DNA of 33,991 bases. Source: Nitrosomonas sp. Its GTDB lineage: Bacteria; Pseudomonadota; Gammaproteobacteria; Burkholderiales; Nitrosomonadaceae. Location: NCBI GenBank assembly GCA_016721865.1, contig JADKHF010000047.1, positions 1 through 33,991 of the forward strand. The letters are read 5' to 3'. The notes under the pieces are model-generated. The model was not told where the DNA came from. It saw only the letters and a list, made by a program, of their open reading frames with translations, and did no database searches. The position numbers and the translations under genes are program-made. This document shows positions 1-9,599 of the stretch, piece by piece. Each line of letters starts with the position of its first letter. Within the stretch, counting starts at the first letter, position 1.

Positions 1-289
1 TACATTTTAAAGTCCATCTATGATCAAGAAGGTATGGCACGCCATGCATCCGGATCTTGCGTGCAGCTTATTACTTCAGTCCCGGATGGAATTTAAAGTT
101 GAGTAGCACCTTATCACCATTGCATTTGCTCTATGCATTGAGGCTGGGTCAGTTCCAGCATGCACGGCCCGATTATGACTGGGTATCATGTCATGATTGC
201 CTGCGTCATCGGTAGTCATCTTTCAAACTAGTTCGCATCCAACATACCCATGCGCCGCGCCGCACTCATTTATCAACGAGTCGCGTTAG
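1..289 (-). ncRNA. candidate IS110 3' non-coding (bridge-RNA-type) region, copy A
   Basis: This stretch follows the transposase reading region on the minus strand and has no coding potential I can see, yet it aligns block by block with 4581-4842 downstream of copy B: gcaggcaatcatgac, then ggtgataaggtgctact, then ccttcttgat. In the IS1111 subgroup of IS110 the bridge RNA lies at the transposase 3' end, so a conserved non-coding tail here is where one would expect it. Assignment as RNA is inference. No structure was computed and the copy is decayed. Confidence 0.3.
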
Positions 290-1311
290 TATGTTAACGT
301 TACAGTGATCGGCGAAATATCATGGTGCGAGCAATGCCCAGACGATGTTTGAGCGGTCGCCAGTTAGGGCAACAGCAGCAACGTGGTTATTGCGCCGTAA
401 TATCAGCTTATAGCCGTTTTGGCTCGGTTTTCCCCCCGGCAAAGCGGATGCACGTTTTTTGCTCCATGGATCAGGCAAGAAGATGAGTATCCCCGCGTTT
501 GCCGATTGCATTGCTGTAACAGGTTTGTTACCGCCTGAATGCCGCTTGGGCACTAACCCCAGCCATGCGGCCAATTGTCTACCGCTCTTGAATCCTGTAG
601 CATTCCTCACAGTTGTTCCAATGGCGCTTCGCTGTAATCAGCCAACACCTGGAATGGCTTCCAGTCTTTGCCACGCTTCTGCTCTCCTTGTGCCAAAGCT
701 TGATTTGCAATCCTAACTCTTTCACCTGCCGATCCAGCTCCTTCTCCAGGTGGTCTAAGGGTCTTTCCAGTAATCGGCGCATTGTTCCTGGCAAACCGCT
801 TCTCAGCATCTTCCAGAATGTCAGGTATGCGTTTGCCAATCGATTGATCCCCGGAGGATGACGATACCAAACTCAGAGAGTAGACCGCGTATCTGATTTG
901 CCTGTGAAGTTCTCGCCTTGACAAATCCCTGTCTGGCTCGGCGCACTGATAGAATGGCCTGCTGCTCAACAGCCCTGATCGATCGGTACAAAGCGCATAT
1001 TGGGTCGAGTAACTGCTTCACAAATCGCTTCGCATCGGCCATATCATGCTTGTTAGTCTTGACATAGGGCTTGACGAACTGGGGCGACATGAGGCTTGAT
1101 AGTATGCCCAAATCCACCCAACTTTCTCGCCCAGTGGTGGGAACTACCGCGACGCTTCTAAGCCAATCAGGCAAGGCCCCAGATTGGCAAAGAACCCGTC
1201 ATCCGTCCGCGGCGTAATTCACACACGCAGCACAGCCTGCCATACCTTATCTACACCGTGGATCTGAAACACCTCTTTGCCAAATCAATGCCTATTGTTG
1301 TAATCTTTCAT
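290..1311 (-). pseudogene. IS110-family transposase, frameshifted (copy A)
   Basis: IS110 transposases (RuvC-like DEDD N-terminal domain plus Transposase_20 C-terminal domain with a serine nucleophile) move their element through a circular intermediate. Here the pieces sit in several frames: a start with the FGKEVFQIHGVD block near 1309-1270, then FVKPYVKTNKHDMADA near 1080-1030, RQGFVKARTSQANQIRGLL near 935-880, and the C-terminal block RQLAAWLGLVPKRHSGG near 580-530. At least four frame changes separate them, so no functional protein is made. The conserved order and full span show decay by point indels rather than truncation. The 61-residue plus-strand ORF over 1258-1443 is only its antisense shadow. 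Confidence 0.85.
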
Positions 1312-1482
1312 GTCGGATGCCTTCTCTGTTTTAGTGTGGTCGCCGCACCATTACTTTGGCACTTTGATGCCGTTTTGGGTAGTGGGCGCTCATTCCATTA
1401 TCTTCACGCAACACCTCAAACTTTCCATTTTACAACAGGTTAATCTCGCACACAATACCTGTTGGCACTACAAATTTGGATT

Positions 1483-3276
1483 CTAGCCAGGAATGATTGT
1501 TTTGCAAGTATTCCTCCGGGATTTTGAGGTAAATCCATGCCTGATAGATTGCTTGCTGCCAAGGCTCAGGGCGAGCAGTTTTGCGAATGTGCAGTGTCTT
1601 GTTATCCCTTGGTACGCCATTGTTGTTGTGACGCGCATATGGCTGCGCATGCGCTGGCGTAGCGTGTCCCAGCTGTCATGGATATCCGCAGCTTTAAACG
1701 CAAACGGACTGATGCACCAGGTGATAGGCAAGCAATGTGATCCACAGGTGAGCTTCCACGCGTTGGGTCGTTTGATGGTAGACGGGGGCATGCCTAATTC
1801 CGATTTTCCAGGCTGCGAAATACAGCCTCCAGATCAGTCAGCATGATGTACGTGCGCCAGAGCTTACCGGCATCCCAGTCCAGCATGTTGGTGCGCAAAC
1901 AGTACACGCCAGCGTATTCCTTCGCTGCAACGTTTGTGCGCTCAAAGTATAACCTGGTGGCAAGATTGCTATGCGGGTGTTTTCCACTTCGATGGTGTAG
2001 TGCCGGGCCACTCGCGCATATTTCTCTGCAGCCGGTAAACACGTTGTAATACCTTGTCGCATCCGCCTGGTACTTCCCTTTTTGTTCATCCATCCCGCCA
2101 GCGCACGCATTTGCGTCTCAAAGCGTAGCTGAAACAGGGATCCATCGCGACTTCCTGGCACGGCTGCTGAGCGACAATACAGTTCCACTTCTTTCATCGT
2201 CACTCGGTTTGCTGTAAATCCGGACTTCATTCGTGCCTTGTACACGCACACAATTTGCGATAATTCCTCGTCCCATTCCACTTGGCGCTTGCGTCCGACC
2301 AAACACCAGGTAACGATAGTTTCGTTCCTGCAGCCATTGAAGATTCGCTTCGTCGCAATGCCCGCATCCATCACAATCAATGCGCTGGCCTTTGCGCCAG
2401 CTAGCGTGATGTAACCATCGTCTCGAGCGTGGCTGGTTCACTGTCATTACCAGCAAAAAACCCGGCTGCTGCGCGGAACCCGCTACTGTCAAGCACCAGA
2501 CCCAGTAACCAACGGGCAGTCGCACCGCTTCCTTTGAACGGCCACGAGCAGCTTGATCATTGTATTTGCCGCTGCCTTCAAAGACCGATTGGTCAGATCT
2601 GTACAGCGTGTTGGTGCCAGTTCAGATCCAACAACGTACATTCACGCATAAACAGGAGGTTTCAGCGCATCGATGCCTTAACAATTGATCTGGGGAAACA
2701 CGATACAGGCGACTCAAACTACTGGTGGAAATCGTAATCGATGATCTCAACCGTCACTCTCCCACAAACCAGCGATGTGTAGATAACTCACTTCCGGGCA
2801 ACCATTCGGCCAACGATCGTGCCAATGGCGTGGCCGCTTCCGCACGATTCAGTCCCTGAGCCGTTAATTGAACATCCAGCTGCAAGACGCAATGCGGCAT
2901 AGGCACATCCTCCAGCCCAACTCTGCGCAGCAGTTCCGGAGCTTTCGATGCTATCAATATCACCGTGCAATAATCTGCTGTCGCCATGCGCTCATCACTC
3001 GGCGCATACTCTTTACGCAGCAGTAAATTGAAGCTATGCGCTGCGCCTCGCTTCAATGGTTTCGTCAAGCAGGAAGTAGACTGGTGATACCCGGATGGCT
3101 TCAACACGATTGGTCAATTCACCCCAGTACTCACGCGGTATGGAAAACTCGGCACCCAGATCCGGCAGCGTTTGTTGTTTGACCTTGTTGCCGATACGGA
3201 AAGATTCAACCAATCGATAGGATTGGTAGCTGCTGCCATCTTTTTGGGCGGGTGGTGGTTTATGTCTGATATACAT
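1483..3276 (-). pseudogene. IS1634/IS4-type transposase remnant
   Basis: A DDE transposase gene of the IS1634 group read on the minus strand, broken into at least six frames. The N-terminus (3276 to 3034) has YRLVESFRIGNKVKQQTLPDLG, a typical start for this group. The catalytic part includes LIVMDAGIATKRI near 2385-2350, and the C-terminus, pieced from two frames around 1760-1510, has a late ITLLAYHLVH-like segment followed by a TLHIRKTARPEPWQQAIYQA-like segment. No terminal inverted repeats were recognised. An 11-bp direct repeat, tggcactacaa, sits at 1463-1473 and 3329-3339 on either side. It is non-functional. It lies between two inverted IS110 copies, so the order of insertion cannot be told from the sequence alone. 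Confidence 0.8.
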
Positions 3277-3529
3277 ACCCTAAGCCTACTATGCCAGGGG
3301 TGTGTGTCGATATAAAACAACTATATTATGGCACTACAACGCACGAGAAAAATACGATCTCATATATTATTCAAATGCTTATAAAATTAACGGCCGGATA
3401 ATAACAGTGAAACGACGGTTTCTGGACGGTTCTTGACTGAAGATAATGGAATGGACGCCCACTCACCAAAACGGCATGGGCCAAAGATGGTGTGCAATGA
3501 CCACTAAAACAGAGAGGACTGCGTCCGAC

Positions 3530-4580
3530 ATGAAGATTACAACAATAGGCATTGATTTGGCAAAAGAGGTGTTTCAGATCCACGGTGTAGATGAGTATGG
3601 CAAGGCTGTGCTGCGTGCAACACGCCGCGGACAGATGACGGAGTTCTTTGCCAATCTGGGGCCTTGCCAGAGTTGGCTTAGAAGCGTGCGGTAGTTCCAC
3701 CACTGGGCGAGAGTAAGGTGGATTTGGGCATACTGTCAAGCCCATGTCGCCCCAGTCCGTCAAGCCCTATGTCAAGACTAACAAGCATGATATGGCCGAT
3801 GCAGAAGCGATTTCTGAAGCAGTTACTCGACCCAATATGCGCTTTGTACCGATCAAGAATGTTGAGCAACAGGCCATTCTTCAGTGCACCGGAGGCAGAC
3901 AGGGATTTGTCAAGGCGAGAACTGCACAGCAAAATCAGATACGCGGTCTACTCTCCGGGTTTGGGCATCGTCATTCCTCAGGGGATCCAATCGATTGGCA
4001 ACGCATGCCTGACATTCTGGAAGATGCTGAGAATGGTTTGCCTGGAACAATGCGCCGATTACTGGAAAGACTGAATGACCACCTGAAGGAGCTGGATCGC
4101 GGCAGGTGAAAGAGTTAGAGTTGCAAATCAAGCTTTGGCACAAGGAGAGAGAAGCCAGCCAAAGACTGGAAGCCATCCCTTGTGTTGGGCCGATTACAGC
4201 GAGCGCCATTGTGGCAACTGGGAATGCTACAGAGTTCAAGAGCAGTAGACAATTGGCCCGCATGGCTAGGGTTAGTGCCTAGCAGCATTCAAGCGGTGGC
4301 AAACAGTTATTGCTTGGTATCAGCAAACGCGGGGATAATCTTATCTTCGCACCCTGCTTTGATCCATGGAGCAAGAGCAGTCATCCGCTTTGCCGAGAAG
4401 AAGGCCGAGCCAGAAAGCTGGCTTCGCAAGCTGATAACACGGCGCAATAAGAACGTTGCTGTTGCCCTGGCAAATAAGAACGCTCGCATCATCCGGGCAT
4501 TGCTCACCCAGAAAGCGACATTTCACCCGATCACACTATGGCAACAACTACTGCTGCGGCTCATTGATCGTGAGGGTTGA
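3530..4580 (+). pseudogene. IS110-family transposase, frameshifted (copy B)
   Basis: The start is ATG at 3530 (MKITTIGIDLAKEVFQIHGV), which shows the first catalytic Asp of the RuvC-like domain. The frame breaks near 3680-3720, where the usual GLEACGSS-like block is scrambled. It continues with SVKPYVKTNKHDMADAEAI and FVPIKNVEQQAI (3744-4109), then shifts again near 4105 and 4230-4320. The C-terminal block with RRNKNVAVALANKNARIIRA ends at the TGA at 4578-4580. Length (about 350 codons if repaired) matches the family. Less scrambled than copy A but still broken in at least four places. Confidence 0.87.
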
Positions 4581-4842
4581 TGAAGCGTATGGGTATGTTG
4601 CTTAAAAACGAGTTTAAGAAAGTTACCACCGATTGCACAGGCAATCATGACGTGATGGCGAGACAGGTCAGACCGTGAGTAGCTAAACCTGACTTAGCCC
4701 AAGTGCATAGAACATGAAGATGATAAGGTGCTACTAAGCAAATTCCATCAGGGACAGAGGCAATGCGCTTCACTAAGTCGGATGTATGGCTGCAATCTTT
4801 ACCTTCTTGAGACCATGGATTGAAGGCTTTGCAAAAATGTGG
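4581..4842 (+). ncRNA. candidate IS110 3' non-coding (bridge-RNA-type) region, copy B
   Basis: Non-coding tail directly after the transposase stop, similar over its length to the tail of copy A read on the other strand. Shared blocks include gggtatgtt, gcaggcaatcatgac (one base different here) and gataaggtgctact. Tail location is the one expected for the IS1111 subgroup of IS110. The RNA call is inference from position and conservation only. Confidence 0.3.
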
Positions 4843-5283
4843 GCGTCCATATGGAGTTGGTCGTTTCTGAAGAGAGGATAGAAAAATTCTTAGTGGGAAT
4901 GCACGAGGGCATTATCTTTGACAGAAGATGCCAATTATTCAGTCAATTTGTGTATTGCATAGATAATTTCTACTGAGTTACTGCCGATATGCTCAACTGC
5001 ATTAGCGAAGAAATAGAGTTTATGTACCGCCTGACCAATCATATCGTCTTCTATTCAATTAGTTTGAAGGAGAAGAAATTAAGCAATCATATGATATACG
5101 ACGCACATTTGACACAAAACTAAAAAATTAGGATTGTTTCAGTTTAAGCATACTCTGCAATACCTGCTCCACATTTATCCAGTAGCGTCCGTCACTAACC
5201 AGCGACATAAGATGGGTATAAGGCTCTGTAGAATATAATTAAAAAACTATTCTATTTAATTTCAATTGCTTAAATTTATATCG
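4843..5283. other. gap between IS110 copy B and tRNA-Ser
   Basis: About 440 bp, AT-rich in its second half. Apart from the orphan gene end at 5128-5238 I see no gene. A 35-codon minus-strand frame at 4935-5042 is open but has no recognisable homology or ribosome binding site and is not called. Confidence 0.5.
5128..5238 (-). pseudogene. orphan 3' gene end, unknown protein
   Basis: A 36-codon open stretch on the minus strand ends at TAA 5128-5130 and reads like a natural protein C-terminus: YTHLMSLVSDGRYWINVEQV, then a Leu/Lys-rich tail. It has no upstream part, because an in-frame stop lies at 5239-5241 just before the tRNA 3' end. I do not recognise the family. It may be the left-over tail of a gene whose body was lost in the IS-driven rearrangement next door. 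The evidence is only composition and an apparently protein-like sequence, so this is a weak call. Confidence 0.3.
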
Positions 5284-5376
5284 TGGCGGAGAGAGAGGGA
5301 TTCGAACCCTCGATAAGCTTTTTGTGCCTATACTCCCTTAGCAGGGGAGCGCCTTCGACCACTCGGCCATCTCTCC
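5284..5376 (-). tRNA. tRNA-Ser (anticodon GCU)
   Basis: A 93-nt class II tRNA reads on the minus strand. The acceptor arms ggagaga and tctctcc pair perfectly, followed by G and an encoded CCA at 5286-5284. The anticodon loop has GCT flanked by the gctccc/gggagt stem. There is a long variable arm as in serine tRNAs, and the T-arm has ggttcgaatcc. It decodes AGC/AGU. It lies 48 bp downstream of lysC on the same strand and may be cotranscribed with it. Confidence 0.97.
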
Positions 5377-5424
5377 GTTATTTATTGCGGCAAAACAATT
5401 ATCTGATAAATACTTTTAATTTTG

Positions 5425-6654
5425 CTAAAGTGCCTGTTCAAGATCAAATGCTTTATGTAGTACTCTGACTGCTAGTTCCATATACTTTTCATCGACAACA
5501 ACTGACACTTTTATCTCGGAAGTGCTAATCATTTGTATATTAATACCTTCTTCTGCAAGCACACGAAACATTTTACTGGCAATCCCAGCATGTGAACGCA
5601 TGCCAACTCCAACTACCGAAACTTTCGCAATTCTATCACCTCCGAGTAAATCGCGCGCACCAATATGAGGCTGGATCTTTTCTTTCAGGATATTCATCGT
5701 ATTTTTAAATTCGTTGCGATGAACGGTAAATGAGAAATCTGTCAAACCATCGTGGCCTACATTTTGGATGATCATATCCACATCAATATTAGCATCAGCC
5801 ACGGGCCCAAGAATTTGATAAGCAATACCAGGATGGTCGGGAACACCTATTACAGTAATTTTCGCTTCATCACGATTAAATGCGATTCCTGAAATGACCG
5901 CTTGTTCCATATTTTCATCTTCCTCAAAAGTAATCAGAGTACCTTGACCTGCATCCTCGAAACTGGATAAAACTCTCAACTTTACTTTATATTTCCCTGC
6001 GAATTCAACAGATCTTAGTTGTAAAACCTTGGAGCCAAGACTTGCCATTTCAAGCATTTCTTCAAAGGTTATTGTATTTAATCTTCTTGCTTCAGCAACT
6101 ACGCGTGGGTCTGTCGTATAGATTCCATCGACATCCGTGTAAATCTGACATTCATCAGCCCTTAAAGCAGCGGCCAAAGCAACCCCGGTAGTATCTGATC
6201 CTCCACGACCCAATGTGGTAATGCTGCCCTTTTCATCAATCCCCTGAAATCCGGCGACTACGACCACATATCCGGCATCTAAATCCGTCCGAATTTTTGC
6301 TTCATCTATGCTTAATATTCGGGCTTTGGTATGCATGCTATCAGTTAGTATTCGGACTTGCGGACCTGTATAGCTTTTAGCCTTGACGTTAAGCGCCATC
6401 AATGCCATAGCTAACAGTGCAATGGATACTTGCTCACCGGTAGAAACCATCACATCAAATTCACGTGGATCAGGATTTTCCTGAACTTCATGTGCAAGGG
6501 CAATAAGGCGATTCGTTTCACCACTCATTGCTGAAACCACAACCACAATTTGGTGTCCTTCCGAATGGAATTTTGCTACTCTGCGCGCAACATTCTTTAT
6601 CCGCTCAGTACTGCCAACTGATGTGCCGCCATATTTTTGAACGTAAAATGCCAC
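5425..6654 (-). CDS. lysC: aspartate kinase (aspartokinase)
   Basis: Catalyses ATP-dependent phosphorylation of L-aspartate, the first step to lysine, threonine, methionine and diaminopimelate. The 409-residue length fits monofunctional bacterial aspartokinases. Residues 7-15 are KYGGTSVGS, the nucleotide/aspartate-binding start. LGRGGSDTTGVALAAAL follows near residues 148-164. Two ACT regulatory domains fill about residues 265-409, with VGVPDHPGIAYQI and VGVGMRSHAGIASKMF as their leading loops, so allosteric inhibition by lysine and/or threonine is expected from the family. The start is a GTG at 6652-6654, which puts the conserved KYGG at the usual distance. The frame is intact, unlike many genes in this window. 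tRNA-Ser lies just downstream. Confidence 0.97.
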   Translation of the reverse strand: MAFYVQKYGGTSVGSTERIKNVARRVAKFHSEGHQIVVVVSAMSGETNRLIALAHEVQENPDPREFDVMVSTGEQVSIALLAMALMALNVKAKSYTGPQVRILTDSMHTKARILSIDEAKIRTDLDAGYVVVVAGFQGIDEKGSITTLGRGGSDTTGVALAAALRADECQIYTDVDGIYTTDPRVVAEARRLNTITFEEMLEMASLGSKVLQLRSVEFAGKYKVKLRVLSSFEDAGQGTLITFEEDENMEQAVISGIAFNRDEAKITVIGVPDHPGIAYQILGPVADANIDVDMIIQNVGHDGLTDFSFTVHRNEFKNTMNILKEKIQPHIGARDLLGGDRIAKVSVVGVGMRSHAGIASKMFRVLAEEGINIQMISTSEIKVSVVVDEKYMELAVRVLHKAFDLEQAL

Positions 6655-6913
6655 CGATTATTAATCCAATATTAGAATGAAAAATTTTTCAATTTTACAT
6701 GCTTCCCTCAAAGAAAACTAGACAGAATCTCTTTCATGTTTGAAATAAATCAATAAAAGAAATGATGTTTCCACAGAGGAATATCATTGATTCCGGTATG
6801 GGTTTCAAGAAATCGAAAAAAAGAATTGCTTTGTGAGAATGTGAATAGCTTTTGATATTTAAAACCAATACTGACTTGCAAGAAATTTATCACTGATTTT
6901 AAAAATTCATCTC

Positions 6914-7699
6914 TCATATCAAACAATCACCATTCTTTCTCAGACTGCGGCGCGCATAGTAAGAAAAACCTACCGCATTTCGCGGTCCACGAAGAATCCA
7001 GTCATGTGCTTCCCGCCCTAAGTCAGGATCAATGGGTTGAATCTTGCCCGCAGCAGCTGCCAGCAAATGCATGCGTGCAGCCCTTTCGAAAGCAATGGAT
7101 AAAATACAGGCTTCTTCAATACTTGAAGACGCAACCAGCAAGCCATGATGCCCTAACAACAAGGCACGCTTGCCGCCAATGGCTTTGGAAATTATCTCGC
7201 CCTCTTCGTTTCCCACCGGTATACCCGGCCACTTGGGTAAGAAAGCCACATCATCATATAACACGCAGTTATCCATGTGCGATATTTCCAGCGGCACCTC
7301 GAGCATGCTGAGTGCGGCGGTATGCACGGCGTGCGTATGGATAATGCATTGCACATCAGGTCTGGTACGATACAGCCATGAATGAAAGCGATTGGCCGGG
7401 TTCGCCATTCCGCCACCTTGCAAAACTTCCAGATCCTCATTAACGAGCAAGAGATTGCCCGCGCAAACTTCATCAAAACCCATCCCCAGTCTTTGCGTCA
7501 AATACGTTCCTGGTTTCTCGCCCCGCGCGGTGATTTGTCCGGCCAAACCCGAATCGTGCCCGTTATCAAACAAAATACGGCAAGTCAGCGCGAGTTTCTG
7601 TGCCTGTGTGTAAATTGTTCCTTGCAGATGCGTATCCATCTGAACGAAGGATTGCTTGATCAACTGCTCCTTATCCAGATTAAAAGTTTTGTTATTCAT
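6914..7699 (-). CDS. class II aldolase/adducin family protein
   Basis: Cytoplasmic zinc-dependent aldolase/epimerase-fold protein of 261 residues. The metal-binding HTHAVHT motif (about residues 120-126) and the second histidine site GHHG (about residue 183) are present, together with an adducin-type N-terminus (ALTCRILFDNGHDSGLAGQI). Such proteins act on sugar phosphates such as fuculose-1-phosphate or ribulose-5-phosphate, or on other hydroxy-keto acids. The sequence does not tell which substrate, and no sugar-pathway genes surround it. Start ATG at 7697-7699. It has its own 250-bp upstream gap to lysC and a 58-bp gap from hslR, with hslR reading into it. Intact frame. Confidence 0.9.
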   Translation of the reverse strand: MNNKTFNLDKEQLIKQSFVQMDTHLQGTIYTQAQKLALTCRILFDNGHDSGLAGQITARGEKPGTYLTQRLGMGFDEVCAGNLLLVNEDLEVLQGGGMANPANRFHSWLYRTRPDVQCIIHTHAVHTAALSMLEVPLEISHMDNCVLYDDVAFLPKWPGIPVGNEEGEIISKAIGGKRALLLGHHGLLVASSSIEEACILSIAFERAARMHLLAAAAGKIQPIDPDLGREAHDWILRGPRNAVGFSYYARRSLRKNGDCLI

Positions 7700-7757
7700 G
7701 TTGTCTCACTTGTTGTTTTCATTAAAGAAAATGTTGGCGTGGCTTTATCTCATAAAA

Positions 7758-8162
7758 TCAAAGATCGTCGTGTTTGGAAATAAATCGTTCAATTTCACGC
7801 CGATCGCGTTTGGTTGGGCGACTTCTGGTAAGAAATAGCTGAGGTTGCGCTTTTAACCTGGCCGCCAGCAATTCCCGCTGCCTCCGGCTTTCTTCGGTTT
7901 CTCTGTAGAGTTGCTGTGCCTGCATAGCAGAACCTCTTTTATTAGATAATAACAATAATTCAATGTGATATTGGAAATTGTTGATGCGAATTGTCAGCAT
8001 ATCCCCCACCAGAACTACTTTGGCAGGCTTTACTCGGTGACCATTTAAAGTAACCCGGCCACGGTCAATTGCTTCGGCGGCCAACGAGCGAGTTTTAAAA
8101 AAACGCGATGCAAACAGCCACTTATCAATGCGATATTTCTCTTTATTATTATCTTGATGCAT
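7758..8162 (-). CDS. hslR: RNA-binding S4 domain protein, Hsp15 family
   Basis: Hsp15 binds free 50S subunits carrying a stalled nascent chain and helps recycle them after heat stress. The S4 domain occupies about residues 10-60 (RIDKWLFASRFFKTRSLAAE, then GRVTLNGHRVKPAKVVLVGD). A basic helical tail follows (ETEESRRQRELLAARL, then RPTKRDRREIERF), and the 134-residue length is normal for the family. The start ATG at 8160-8162 lies 7 bp after the stop of the hydrolase/OsmC gene, so the two are likely cotranscribed and perhaps form a stress-related pair. Frame intact. Confidence 0.92.
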   Translation of the reverse strand: MHQDNNKEKYRIDKWLFASRFFKTRSLAAEAIDRGRVTLNGHRVKPAKVVLVGDMLTIRINNFQYHIELLLLSNKRGSAMQAQQLYRETEESRRQRELLAARLKAQPQLFLTRSRPTKRDRREIERFISKHDDL

Positions 8163-8169
8163 TGCAGAG

Positions 8170-9398
8170 TTAATCTACTAAATTAGTCTTAATTTGCAGC
8201 TTATTTTCTAAAGTCTTATGAACCGGGCATTTATTAGCGATCTCCAGCAACCGAGTGCGCGCGTCATCCAGGTTGCCTGTCAAATGAATATTGCGTTTAA
8301 TCACTTCGATGAGTAGCGTCTGCTTTTCGCAATCGGCACAATCTTCCGCATGAACCCGGCTGTGATGCAATTCGACTCGGATAGCCTGCAAATCTATTTG
8401 CTTATGATTTGCATACATGCGTAATGTCATTGAAGTACAACTGCCCAATGCGGCGAGTAATAATTCGTAAGGATTGAATCCAAGATCTGCGCCACCCTGT
8501 GCAATCGGCTCGTCACTGATAAGACGATGATGCTGCGTCAGAATTTCACGCGTAAATTTTTTGTCGCATTCCCGCACAATCACGCTGCCTTGTCCGACTG
8601 ACGGCCTTTCCGCTTTTTCATACTTATCTGGAATCCGGTCCGTTTTCAGATAGCGGCTCGCCCAGGCGGATAAAACTTCTGCCACATATCGAGAATCTTC
8701 AGGATTTGACAACAGATGATCTGCGCGATCCAGCGACACAAAGCTCTTGGGGTGCCTGGCTGCGGTATATATCCTTGCGCTTCGTCGATTGAGACCAAAG
8801 CATCCACAGGCGAGTGAAATATCAGCAGGGCTTTCTTTAAGGCTTGAATATGCGCAACAGAATTATATTTCTTCAAATCATCAATAAACTGGCGTTGAAT
8901 ATTAAAGTTTCTTCCACCCAATTCAACTTGCACGGATTGCTTATCCTGCAATTCACGATAAGAATCTGCAAATATATGCTTGATATGCGCTGCTGTTGCC
9001 GGTGCGCCAATGGATACCACTGCCTGTACTGCCGGCAGATCTTGAGCCGCCGCCAGTACGGCGGAGCCTCCGAGGCTATGTCCGATTAAAAGGGATGGCG
9101 CAGCATATTGCTGCTCAAGATAATTAGCTGCGGCTAATAAATCCTGCAAATTGGACGAGAAATTGGTGTCTGAAAAATTGCCTTTACTACTTCCCAGTCC
9201 GGTAAAATCAAATCGTAATACCGCAATTCCCAAGTCAGCTAGTGCAAGCCCAATTCGGGTGGCCGCGAGGTTATCTTTGGAGCAGGTAAAACAATGAGCA
9301 AATAGTGCATAGGATTTAATAGCTCCTGATGGCATTTCCAGCAAACCCGACAGAGATTCGCCTTGAAGATTCTTAAATACTGCTTCAATACGAGGCAT
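8170..9398 (-). CDS. alpha/beta hydrolase - OsmC fusion protein (one frameshift)
   Basis: Two overlapping open frames (9398-8646 and 8739-8170) are the two halves of one known architecture of about 410 residues. The N-terminal alpha/beta hydrolase has the nucleophile elbow GHSLGGS (about residues 106-112) and the acid loop HSPVDALVSIDEAQ. The C-terminal OsmC/Ohr-type domain has LLAALGSCTSMTLRMYA and a C-terminal CPVHKTL; this domain type reduces organic hydroperoxides through paired cysteines. The frame breaks at about 8762-8752, where removing one base from caaggatata restores IYTAARHPKSFVSLDRADHL into the second half. The break is more likely a sequence error than decay, because both halves look conserved up to the join. 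It reads into hslR. Confidence 0.85.
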
Positions 9399-9599
9399 GG
9401 ACTATTTACCTATTGCAACAGATCATTCAAAATATCTTGAGCCAGGATGCTTGTGCGCAAATAATACCAAATATAGATTAAGAAAACCCTATTCTTTGTT
9501 GGGAATAAGTTGCATAATTTCAGGGAAGGCGGTTTTTAAAAGAAGAAACCTCTGGAGATTGCTCCCAGATTATTTACTAAAACCAAAATTCGAAGCACT

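Larger units (their letters stand above)
1..1440 (-). mobile_element. IS110-family element, decayed copy A (runs off window start)
   Basis: The minus strand carries a whole IS110-type layout: about 130 bp of leader, a broken transposase gene, and about 290 bp of non-coding tail reaching position 1. The same three parts occur in the same order on the plus strand at 3395-4842. Similarity continues outside the gene on both sides, for example the leader block gaagataatggaatg and the tail block gataaggtgctact. That conservation outside the gene marks this as an element rather than a lone gene. The exact ends are estimated from where similarity to copy B fades. The left edge may lie outside the window. 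Confidence 0.8.
3395..4842 (+). mobile_element. IS110-family element, decayed copy B
   Basis: Plus-strand counterpart of the element at 1-1440, in inverted orientation relative to it. The leader from about 3395, the transposase gene (3530-4580) and a non-coding tail to about 4842 are all recognisable against copy A. The two copies differ at many positions, so they are old relatives rather than a recent duplication. Ends are estimated from the limits of similarity with copy A. Confidence 0.8.

Noticed and set aside
4935..5042. 35-codon minus-strand frame with a fairly protein-like sequence (MIGQAVHKLYFFANAVEHIG)
   Set aside because: Too short to judge, with no ribosome site and no homology I recognise.
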